Made by a program: the position numbers and the translations under genes. The notes beneath the pieces were generated by a model that had not been told where the DNA came from, searched no databases, and was given only the letters and a program-made list of their open reading frames with translations. Source: Micractinium sp. NFX-FRZ (lineage: Eukaryota > Chlorophyta > Trebouxiophyceae > Chlorellales > Chlorellaceae). Taken from it: a stretch of DNA of 64,000 bases. The DNA lies in NCBI GenBank assembly GCA_029339195.1, contig JAPTJF010000055.1, forward strand, positions 154,802-218,801, written 5' to 3'. Positions 33,930 through 44,600 of the stretch are shown one piece after another. Each line of letters begins with the position of its first letter. The stretch's first letter is position 1.

Positions 33930-36900
33930 TCAGCTCTTACGCCGAGAGGGAGAGGGGCTGGGTGGCGGGGATGGCGGCGGCGGGGGAGAGGGTGGTGCCG
34001 GTGGCCGGGGAGGCGGGGCGCAGGGTGCGGTCGTGAGCTCCCAAGTTGGGCTGGGGCTGCCTGCAACGGTGTGGAAGGCCCGGCCCACAGGTTGCAACAG
34101 CCTATTAATTAACAGTCAATATTGCAACCTTCATCCACCGCATGCGGCTGGCAACCCCAGCTGGGCTCACCACAACATGCATGCACCGATCAATCGAGGG
34201 AGCAAAGCTGCCTCCGCCCCGCTGCTCTGCGCCATCCTGCCACCCCCCTCAATCCCGCGCCTCCAGACCTGCCACGTTGTCCCAATACGGAGCATCGTAG
34301 AACCAAGTCCCAACAGTGCCACCTGCACGGGGGTGTGGGGGCAATGCTTGTCTGTTGCACGTTGCTAGTAGCGCAACGAAGGCACACCACTGACAGTAGC
34401 CCAGCACCGTGCCCTGCCACTCCCTAGTACCCCATCATGGGTACACCCTGGGCAGACTTGCCATTGTGGAGAAAAGAGACAGGCCGGGGTGTGAGGGTGG
34501 CCAGCCCCTCGGCTACACAATCGTCGAGGTCTGGGAAGGACGTGTCATTGCGGTATGTGAGTGACTCTGCAGCGCATGAAGCGGTTGAGCTCGCTAAAGC
34601 AGCCTCAACAGCCGGGCTGGTGCATGGCTGCAGCCTAGGTCACCCGCGCAACCTTCAGCCAGAACATCGGCCATACCCGGCAACCACAAGCGGCGCACGA
34701 GCCTGCTGCTGCACCTTTGCTCACCTGAGCTAAGCTTGTTGCCCATGCCATCTACTATGTACCACCACTCTCCCCACTGCCACTGAGCATGGGAATAGTA
34801 TCCGAGCTTGAGCGCGCCACCCCGGTATGTGACCTGCGGGCAGAGGCAGAGGAGAGGGGAGGAGTCCGCCTCGGATGTGGGCCCCGTTATACATACGTGC
34901 AGTTGCCTTGTCTGAGCGCCCTAGAACACGCCGCACGCACAGAAGATGAGCGCTTCCACCACGCCTGTTGGCTCACCTGGTAGCAGCCAGCCGGAATGTC
35001 AGTGCTGCCCGATGCGGTCTGAAAGAGGCGGATGCCCCCAAATGCGTCGCCCTCAACAACGGAGATGACCGCAGGCTGAGGAGGCGAGGGGGCCGGCGGC
35101 GAGGGGGCGGGTGGAGGGGGCAGGGAGGGAGGGGAGGGAGGCGGCGACGGTGGTGGTGGAGAGGACGCGGAAGCAGGGTTGTGAGTGGGGTAGAGGTGGA
35201 ACACCACCCAATCCTCCCCCGCTTGGGGCTGGTGGGTGGTCAATGTGTGCCCCCCAACGTAGCAGTTCAGACAGTTTGACAACAGGGTTGCCGAGTGCTC
35301 GTTGCGCAGCCAGAAGCCACCAGTTTGTGCAACCCTCGTCACGTTGAACAGGGAGGCAGCGTCCGAGTAGGGCCCGACTGTGGCATCGTTGCCTGCGCCC
35401 GCCATGTAGCGGCCGTGGCAGGCGTTGCACCAGTTGAGGTAGCTGCCGTCTGGGGCAATGAGGGACACTTGCAACGGAGAGGCTGCTGTGATGCGAAGCG
35501 TCCACCTGGCAGCATCATTGGTGGGGTTGCTGCGGGGGTAAAAATATATGATGCCGTTGGGTGGGCGCCGGACCTCCAATCCTCCGTTCCCAGAGTTGAC
35601 CAGCACATACTCTTGCCCGTCCACCAGGTCAGCTGCACCTGCATCGGGCAGCATAGGGCCAATGGGGACAGGGTTGGGGTGAGAAAGGAGGGAGACATGG
35701 CGAAACTAGGGTGCAGACAAGCCCTCACAACCATGGCAGCAATGGGCGGCCTCCGTGCCATCATGCACACCTGGGGACGGCAGGTCGGGCGGAGGCGGCG
35801 ACGGTGGTGGTAATGATGCCAGTGGTGCAATGCCCCAACAGAAATCATCTGCATACCCCGGCACCGACGGCCAATCCTGACAGCACTGCTTGCTGTTTGC
35901 GTATAGCCTCCACTCGCTGTGCCTCAGGTACCGACCATCCAGCCGGGAGCTGAGGCTCTTGTATGGCACAAGGCCGCCTCCGCTGGCAACCATTGCAGTG
36001 CACGAGGCGTCGGCCTCAAGCGCCCAACAGCTCGCCAGTGCATCGTACATGCCCCAGGCCACCTTCCAGCCCAAGTTGTTCATGAATAGGCCGAGAGCAT
36101 TCCTAATGCTGACATAGCCTTCGCCGCAGGTTTGGCGGTCCAGGGAGTACTGACGGCTGGGTCCCTCCAAAAGAGCAATATGGGTGTCGCTGTAATCGGG
36201 GAAGAAGGCTGGGTAGTTGGGGGAGGTGAATGGGATGGCCTCCAGGGATGCCATGTCGGCAGCAGGCGGGCTGCAAGGACAAAACACGAAAGGAGGCAGC
36301 CAGCTCAGGCTTGCAAGTATGTATTTGTAGCGAGCAGGCTGCGTAGCGCATTTGCGCACGTGCTTTGCAGCATGGGCATGCGCCAACTCAAATGGGCAAT
36401 CCCACTTCCACTTGGCAACCGCTCAAAAGGTAAAGAAAGATACGGAAGGGTACTTTCTGGAAGTGGCATAAATGTTTTGACCTGATCGCACCTAAGTGAT
36501 GGGGGGGATGGCGATGGGGGAGGGGGCAATGCCGGGGCATGGGAACACCTGCGCGAGGGCATCATGCGAGCCCAAAGGTCTATTATTAAAGGATGAACAT
36601 AATAATAATGAATGAAGCTTGCACTATTACGTATGTACGACTCTATGTCAATGTGTGTGTATCATGGGCCACTTGTAGGGTTTTGTTTTTGGTCAACTTA
36701 CTCCCAAGAAAAGCTTAGGCGCTTCAGAGTTCCAACAATAGGGTCTCCAAACACATCGTTGCTGGCTGGAATGGAGCAGTTGGCATTGCCAAAGCAAGCC
36801 CGGTGTACCTCACTGCAGTATGGGGGCAAGTGTGTTGTTGTGAAGTTCGCCTGGAAACGTCAGGGGGAGCAATTGACAGCGGGAGCCCCATCCAAGGCCT

Positions 36901-39889
36901 TGCCTGTAGGAGAGGGTCGAGTTGTACTGTCCGTATCCATACTTTGGCGCGATAATGTAGGACACAAGTGTACCTTCCGGGCATTGCGCCACTGCGGTCC
37001 CATGCTCAAGGGCAACTACCATCGGTGTTTCCGACAAATAGGCACCGGACACACATCCTGTGGGCCAAACGGGCCATGGCCCGTCCCGTCTGGGATACTC
37101 CACCTCTGTCACGGCACCTTCCCTTTTTAGCCAGCACCCATCCCATGGGGAAGACCCGTCTGGCCACCAAGTCCTGCAAAGTGGGGGTTCGAAGGAAGAG
37201 CTAAGAATGCTCAGTGTGGAGCTCTTCATGCCACTGCTCCAGGCATGGCAGAGCACGGCTCTAAGAGGCACGCACCAGCGCTTGCACTCTGTGTTGGCAA
37301 AGCAGAGCGCACAACATGAGGAGTAGTTGCTGGCTTTAAAAGGAGAGCCGAGGAGGTCGTCCCCAGAGAAGCTGATGTCGAAGTACAGGTTAGCTGTGCA
37401 AACAAACGTTGGCAACGGGGGACGCGGAGGAGACGGGCTGGGAGGAGGCAGCAACGGCGAAGGAAGAGGGGGCGGCGACGGGGATGGGCTGGGGGGCGGT
37501 GGGGGTGAGGGAGATAGTGGCGACGGTGGGGATGGGCTGGGAGGCGGAGGCGGGGAGGGTTGAGGCGGAGGCGGTGGGGATGGGCTGGGTGGCGGTGGGG
37601 AGGGGCTGGGAGATGGTGACGGTGGTGGGGATGGCGGTGAAGGAGATGGTGGGGGTGGTGGGGATGGGTTGGGAGGAGGAGGGGGGGAGGGTTGAGGCGG
37701 TGGGGAGGGGCGGGGAGGAGGAGGCGGTGGGGGTGAGGGGCTGGGTGGCGGGGGGGGTGAAGGAGACGGTGGCAGCGGTGGGGATGGGCTGGGTGGCGGT
37801 GGGGGTGAGGGAGATGGTGGCGGTGGTGGGGACGGGCTGGGTGGCGGTGGGGGTGAGGGAGATGGGGGCGGTGGGCGGGGAGGAGGCGATGGGGGTGAGG
37901 GGCTGGGAGGAAGTGGTGGGGAGGGCCGGGGAGGTGGCAGTGGGGAGGGAGATGGTGGCGGCGGTGGGGAGGGGCTGGGAGGCGGTGGTGGGGAGGGGGA
38001 AGGTGGCGGCGGTGGGGATGGGCTGGGAGGCAGCGGTGGGGATGGGCTGGGAGGCGGTGGTGGGGAGGGGGATGGTGGCGGTGGTGGGGAGGGGGAAGGT
38101 GGCGGTGGTGGGGATGGGCTGGGAGGGGGTGGTGGGGAGGGGGATGGTGGCGGCGGTGGGGAGGGGCTGGGAGGCGGTGGTGGGGAGGGGGATGGTGGCG
38201 GCGGTGGGGAAGGGGATGGTGGCGGCGGTGGGGATGGGCTGGGAGGCGGTGGTGGGGAGGGGGATGGTGGCGGCGGAGGGGAGGGGCTGGGAGGCGGTGG
38301 TGGGGAGGGGGATGGTGGCGGCGGTGGGGAGGGGCTTGGAGGCGGTGGTGGGGAGGGGGATGGTGGCGGCGGTGGGGAGGGGCTGGGAGGGGGTGGTGGG
38401 GAGGGGGATGGTGGCGGCAGTGGGGATGGGCTGGGAGGCGGCGGTGGGGAGGGGGACGGGGGCGGCGGTGGGGAGGGGCTGGGAGGTGGTGTTGGAAGGG
38501 GTGGTTTGGGTGAGGGAGGATGAGGCGGTTTCGGATAAGGGGGTGGTGGTGGCCGTGGCGGCTTGGGAAGTGGAGGAGATGGTTGTGGTGAGGGCGGTGG
38601 GCGTGCGCTTTGCAGAGCCCGAGGCGGTGGAGGTGGCGGAGGAGAGGGGTATGGCGGCCGTGGTGGGGGCGGCTTTGTAGGTGGAGGTGGCATCGGTTTG
38701 GGAGGTGGCGGAGAGGGTGAAGGAGGTGGAGGAGGGGGCGGGCTGGGTTTAGGAGGCCGCGGGGAAGGGGAGGGCGGCGGAGGCGGGGAGGGGCTGGGAG
38801 GGGGCGACAGTGGGGGTGATGCCGGAGGGGGTGGTGACGGTCTGGGAGGTGGAGGCGGCGGCAACGGAGAAGGGGGCGGGGGTGGAGAGGGGCGGGGAGG
38901 CGGCGGGAGAGGCGATGGGTGTGGTGGCGGCCTTGGGGGTTTAGGCAGTGGAGGGGATGGTTGTGGTGAGGGGGGTGGGCGTGCCCTTTGCGCCGCGCGA
39001 GGCGGTTGGGGTGGCGGAGGAGAGGGGTATGGCGGCCGCAGCGGGGGTGGTGGAGGGCGCAGCGGTTTGGGAGGGGGTGGAGACGGGGGGCTGGGCCGCG
39101 GTCGAGGAGATGGGCTTGGTGGAGACGGCGGGGGAGGGCGCCGTGGGGGCGGAGGAGCGGGCAAGTCGGGCGACCTGCCGCTGGCATGGGAATGCAACAG
39201 GGGGTGGTGGTATTGTCAACAGCAACTCAGTCAGCATTTGCAGGGCACAGGTGCACTGATGTCTAGCTGCGTTCTTCACATCATAACACATAGGCCGTTT
39301 CTCACGCGTTTACTGCTTGCTTCAGCGGAGGAGGCGGCAGTTTGGCCGGCGGCGGCGACGGCCTCGCGGGCGGTGGGCGGGTTTGCAGCTGCAGGAGAGT
39401 GCGTGTGGCGCCTGAGCGCAGCCATCGAGCTGGATGGGTTTCAGCATCAGCATGGGGCCTACAGCAGTCCAACATGCCAACAATTTAGCTTCATGTCGGG
39501 AGACTATACAGGGGCCACCTGTCCCCAATAGTACAGCGACTCCCAGGGAGTCTGCCTGCGCCTGCCCAACCAGCTTCTGGGGCAGCTGCCCAGACCCAGC
39601 TGAACGAGAGCTGAAGTCCCTCCGGACGGGCAGGCCCACCTGCGCGTTTCCTCCCCAGAGCTCCTTCCAAACATCCCTGCAGGTTGGGAGGAGCGAAAAG
39701 TGAGGTTGGGCTTCGCTGGAGGCACCCGTAATTCTTGAAAAGTACTGGCGGCAGCTTCACGGCTTGTCCACGGCCTGCCGCACTCCCATACGCTGCATCT
39801 CGACCACAGAGACCTGCCAGGACCAAAAGCAGCACCGCGGTGCTGCCCAAGACGCCACGAGCGGCCGAGCGCGCGCCCCGCAGAGGCAT
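33930..39889 (-). CDS. Secreted proline-rich glycoprotein with PAN and SUEL-lectin modules
   Basis: Exons: 39726-39889, 37276-39174, 36904-37173, 36702-36812, 36492-36548, 35771-36270, 34977-35638, 34725-34833, 34447-34566, 34269-34322, 33930-34060 (about 1358 residues). A signal peptide (GSTAVLLLVLAGLCG) precedes an extensin-like rod of PPPSPSPPPPP repeats, about residues 56-638. Next is a PAN/apple-like module (FKASNYSSCCALCFANTECKRW, then WWPDGSSPWDGCWLK). A SUEL-type galactose/rhamnose lectin module follows (YIIAPKYGYG, CFGNANCSIPASNDVFGDP, GTLKRLSFSWEC), with one Cys pair absent. Further Cys-rich and beta-trefoil-like segments (YVLVNSGNGGLEVRRPPNG) and two more Pro-rich linkers complete it. 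It is probably a cell-wall or matrix protein that binds sugars. The exon 3/4 junction uses a GC donor (AG/GCAAGG) and is the least certain; the 2-kb rod may contain assembly errors. Confidence 0.7.
37440..39170 (-). repeat. Coding tandem repeat for PPPSPSPPPP units, G-rich on + strand
   Basis: About 1.7 kb of degenerate 15-45 bp units such as GGAGGCGGTGGTGGGGAGGG, encoding the Pro/Ser rod on the minus strand. Runs of three to five G every few bases make it strongly G-quadruplex-prone. Long open frames on the plus strand here are shadows of the repeat. Confidence 0.85.
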
Positions 39890-40664
39890 TTCGACGCTGC
39901 TGCCCAGAATAGAGCAGTGGAGTCAGTTGTCGATCACGTTGAACATGCCGCACTCAGGTGGCAAACGTGGCCTGGAGCGCTTCGCATATTGGACAGCTTG
40001 GATGACTGCATCTCGTGCAAGTGTCCGTCCTGCATGCCCAGAGCTGTGCACTACTTCTCCTCAACATGGCACACACGATGTAGGCGTGGGGAGGGCCTTG
40101 CAGAATTCATCGCTCAGGCAGTTCACGTGACGGCGCCCTTGGCGGGCGGCGGCGGCATAGTGCAAGCGGCAGCCCACCACATCTGTACCGGCACCTGTTG
40201 CCACAACACAAATCTGGGTTGCACAGCAATGGTTGAAATGCAGTTGTGCTCAAGCTCTGCGTCCCAACTCATAAAACTCACCACTCACCAACCTCTCCTG
40301 CACCCCGGCCGGTGCATGGCCCCCCGCCGGCGCTGCACCAGCTGCCGCTTACTTCGGCGCACCTATTTGCAGAGGTCACCCTAAGCCCGACCCTCCTGCA
40401 AGCATGCACTCACGTGCATGTCATGGCAGATGTGTGGGGATCTTGACAGGACAGGCATGCGGGCCAAGTATGATTCGTTGTTTGTTTTGTGGGGCAGGGT
40501 CAGTCAATGCATGGGCAGCTGCTGGCAGCAGGAAGTGAAACAGCAGCCTAATGAAACAGTACTGGGGCAGGGGCACAAACAAAGGTCTGCAGCAGGTTTG
40601 AGCAGCGTGGCACCGCAACCGCAGCTAACAGATCGCGCGCACCCGCATGTCAGCGCCCAGCACG
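39890..40664. other. Gap between two minus-strand genes
   Basis: These 775 bp hold the promoter/5' UTR of the PAN/lectin gene (right next to 39889) and the 3' UTR of the NDUFAF2-like gene. ORFs here have no acceptable splice partners or family similarity; I see no gene and no TGTAA. Confidence 0.45.
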
Positions 40665-41266
40665 TCACCGCGCGCCGCCGTCTGGAGGCGGCTGCGCCGG
40701 CGGCGTGCCAGCACCGCCGCCGCCGGTGCCACCGGGCAGCTGCTGCCTGATCCCGCCGCTGCCGCTGCTGCCGCCGCCTGTTGCCTGCTGGAAGCGCCGC
40801 GCTGTATCCTCTGCCTCAATGGCCGCCACCCGTGCTTTGAACAGCTCGCGCTGGTGCTGCCCCCGCAGGATGTCCTCTGCTGTGGGCGGCTCGGCGCGCG
40901 CGCGGTGCAGCCACTGGTGCCACTCTGCCGGCAGCGAGGTGGGGTCGATGTCGCCGCTGTACTTGACGTACCGCTTCTCGACTTCCTCACCCTCATGATT
41001 CTTCTCAAGCTTCCTGCAGGCAGAGGTGATGAGGGGGCGGGGCGGGGCAGGTTGGGGGAACGCAGGTGGGCAGGTTTGGTAGGTAGGCGAGGCAATGCGG
41101 CAGTCCACTGCATCATTTCCATGCTGGCCTCCTTGTCAACTGCAAACTCTCACCTGAAGTATATGTTGCCAAGCTCGTCGGCGCCAAGGCGCTCACGCTT
41201 GAACAGCGCCCAGCTGAGCCTCGCTGCCAGGCGGGAGAGAGCGCCGCCGCCGCCGCCTGCCGCCAT
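40665..41266 (-). CDS. NDUFAF2/NDUFA12-like mitochondrial complex I protein
   Basis: Exons: 41154-41266 and 40665-41013 (153 residues). The first exon encodes a short Ala/Gly/Arg-rich N-terminus suited to mitochondrial import and then ELGNIYFR. The second has the family signature VKYSGDIDPTSLPAEWHQWL followed by HRARAEPPT. That pattern (DPTS-PxEWxxWLH---PPT) is typical of the NDUFA12 family, which includes the complex I subunit B17.2 and its paralogous assembly factor NDUFAF2 (mimitin). The Glu-rich middle and the Gly/Gln-rich C-terminal extension favour the assembly factor, but I cannot separate them by eye. Divergent from SF3A1. Confidence 0.75.
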
Positions 41267-41684
41267 GCTGCTGGTACAGAAGTGCCGATGCTACTGACGC
41301 CGCAATAGGTATTCACTCTCAAGTAGAGGGCTTTCAGAGCCTCAGAACGCCACCAGGCAGGCGCTGCTGCGGCTTCGCAAACCGTAGGAGAAGGGCTGGG
41401 CGCAGGGCGTGTCGGCGAGTTTACAAACGAAATGATCACGCGCCGGACTGTGAAATTAAAGGGCGCAAACAATGCAGGGGCTGTGGGCCAACTTGGCGTC
41501 ATGGCTGCGCCCTGCTGCGGGCGTGCTGCGCGCTCTGAGGGCTCCATTGCGCCGTCCAACGTATCCACAGTCCGCTAGCTCTCGCGGCTGCGCTGTGGGA
41601 AGGCGCCGGCTCCGATCATGCAGTGACCGCTACACACAGCTTGTCACCAGCCCTCTTCGCTAGCCCCAGCAGCAGTGCAGCACC
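41267..41684. promoter_or_regulatory. Divergent promoter between NDUFAF2-like and SF3A1 genes
   Basis: 418 bp between opposed ATGs. Relatively A/T-rich around 41300-41470; no named element. Confidence 0.35.
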
Positions 41685-44600
41685 ATGGAGAACGGCAGTG
41701 ATGCAGGGGCCATCGTGGCCGTGAGCCAGGCCAAGACCGCTCTGCCAGCGCCGGAGCTCACACACACGCGCGCCGTGGGCGTGATTCTGCCGCCGCCCGA
41801 CATCCGGTGAGGACCGGCGAGGTCGGGAACGTGATGGGGGCCTGTCAGCGCGGGAATGGCTGCCGCTGCTGCCCGCCCCGCCGCCCTGCCGACACTGCTG
41901 CAGTGCAGGCTAGAGCGAGCTGCTTGGCAGCATTGCCTGACAATGCAGCAACCACCCGGACACGGAGACGGGTTCACACAGGGGCCAGCCTGATCCGCCA
42001 GGCTCAGCTGCTGCGGCTGCGCTCCGTGCTAGCTGCCAGCACCCTGCCGGCCAATCGCTGCCGCCCGCTTCCTGGCCTGCAGTGCGATCGTGGACAAGAC
42101 CGCGCAGTTCGTGTCGCGCAATGGTGAGACAACTGAACACACACACCTGCAAGACAGCTGGAAGCACTGGTTTGCAGACAGCCCCGCACGCCGCTGGCCG
42201 CAGCAGGCCGCAGTGCCGCTCCCCCGCTTGCAGCCTGTCGAGGCAATTGCTGCCCCCCTTGCCAGCACTGCCCCCCACCGCCACCGCCGCCCACCGCTCC
42301 CCCTGAGCAGGCGCCGAGTTCGAGAAGCGCATCCTGGCCAACGAGGCCAACAACCAGAAGTTCAACTTCCTGAAGGACGGGGACCCGTACAACGCGTACT
42401 ACCGCCAGAAGGTGGGGTGGACAGGTGGCGGGGCAGTGGTGGGTGCTGTGGTGATGATGCATGGCGAGGCAGTGGGTGCTGTAGGGACGGGTGGGGCTGT
42501 GGTCGAGGGTTCGGCATTGGCTGGCTTCTGTGTAGTGATTCCCTGTGTAGCAATACAGCGCCAAAACGTGGGGGCCAAGGGCAGTAGGGGATTGCAGGTG
42601 GTAGGGGCTGCTATGGGCTGGGGCGGAGGCAGCGACTGCGGAACCAAGTGCAGGCAGTGGTGGGGTGGCTGCTGGGTGGCAGAGCAGAGCCGCAAAGGCG
42701 GGCGGGGATTGGGGCTGCATGCGCGGCCTGTCGTTGGCGCCTCTGTGGTGCGCCCAGTGGTGCCCGCTGCGAGACCGCAGGCTGCAGCAGTGGACCTGCC
42801 TGCTCCGCTGGCCGCCGGCCTGCGCACCGTGCTGAGTCTCATTACTCCACTGCTACACACACATCACACAACACATGCCGCCGCCACCACCCTCCCCACC
42901 CTCACCGCAGGTCGCGGACTTCTCAGCAGCCGACAAGGGGGAGGGCGGCGCCGCTGCCGCCGCCGCCGGCGACAAGCCCGCCGCCGCGGGTGCCGCGCCC
43001 GCCGCCGCACCCGCCGCCGCGCCCGCGCCTGCGCCCGCCGCCGCCGCCCCAGAGAAGCCCAAGGGCCCGGCGCTGCCTCCCACCAAGCCTCTGGAGGCCC
43101 CAGAGGAGGAGCAGTACACTGTGCACATTCCAGAGGGGCTGACCGCCCTGGACCTGGACACAATCAAGCTGACGGCGCAGTTTGTGGCGCGCAACGGCAA
43201 GAGCTTCCTGACGGGCCTGGCTTCCCGGGAGCACGCCAACCCGGCCTTCAACTTCCTCAAGCCCACCCACTCCCTGTTTGCCTTCTTCACGGCACTGTGC
43301 GACGCGTACTCGCGCGTCCTCATGCCGCCCAAGGAGCTGCGGGCGCGGCTGGAGAAGGACGTGGCAGACAGGTGTGTGCGGGGTGGTGTGTATCCGTTTT
43401 GCGTATGGGTAGAGGTAGGGTGGTGGCTGCGGAGGAGACGTGTGGCTGGCAGGACGTCGCGGTGTATGAACAGCAGGCAGGTCTTTAAGTACCCAATGCA
43501 GCTCCGCCCAGCGCTCGTGCGGCCTGCCTTGGAAAGCACTTTTGCCTGCCCTGCCCCATTGCGGCCCCCTCTCCTGCCTCGGCCCTGCCCCCACTCCCTC
43601 TGCTCCTGGCCCCGCTGTTCGTGTCTTGTGATGCTGGAGTTCACCTTGAAGCCCCGGAGTGGCAGCGTGCCCCTGCCCTCCCCTAAACTGCTCACTCTGC
43701 CCCCCGCCGCTGCCCGGCCCCAGATCTGTCATCCTGGAGCGCGCCCTCAAGCGCCTGGAGTGGGAGCGCGTGGCGGCCAAGGAGGCCAAGGCCAAGGCTG
43801 CCAAGGAGGAGGCGGAGCGGGAGGCGATGATGAGCGTGGACTGGCACGAGTTTGTGGTGGTGGAGACGATTGAGTTTTATGATGATGAGGTGGACGACCT
43901 GCCCGCCCCCATGACGGTCAAGGATGTGAGTGCGGAGCTGGTGTGGGGAGGGAAGGGGAGGGGCAGGGAGGGGGTGCCTGCTGAGCGGAGGAGCCAACAG
44001 GCTCCTGTTTGGCGGGCCAGCTGGGATTGCTGAGCTGGCGGCTGCAGCAGCTGGTGTGCACTGGCAGAGCAGACATGTGTCACAGCCGAGCATGGGCACG
44101 TGCATGTGTGTCCTGCCCTGCCAGCACCCGGTGCCTGCTCCCCTCCCTGCTATGCTACTGCCTCCCTGCTCCCTGCCCTGCCCCCGCACATCATGCCTCT
44201 GGCCAAGGAGGCACGCAGCTTAAGGAGCCCCCACTAGCCTCAGTCCTTCCCCTTGTGCGCCCCTGCCTTCTTCACACCCTGAATTTCTTCCCCTGTCCTC
44301 GGCCCTTCCCCGTGTGCCTTCCCGCCTTCCTCACACGCTGTGGATTCACATCTCCTCGCTCCTTGCAGATCATGCGGCTGGCCAAGGCGGGCATGCAGTA
44401 CGAGGAGCCGGAGCCGGAGGCGGCGGCTGCGGCGGCTGCGGAGAAGCAGCAGGAGGGGATGGCGATGGATTCAGAGGAGGCTGCGCTGGTGGCCCAGGGC
44501 ACGGCAGCCGCTGCTGGTGCAGGGGCGGGGGCCATGGAAGGGGAGGGAGACATGGACATGGAGGAGAGCGATGAGGAGGCCGAGGGGGCGGCGCGGCAGG

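Noticed and set aside
37409..38680. 423-codon plus-strand ORF rich in Gly, Val, Trp and Met, with another at 38563-39531
   Set aside because: Opposite strand of the Pro/Ser rod; the composition simply mirrors the repeat and there is no start context or family similarity.
37226..39187. 653-codon minus-strand ORF rich in His, Pro and Arg
   Set aside because: Frame-shifted shadow of the real Pro/Ser frame; that frame alone connects to a signal peptide and to the PAN module.
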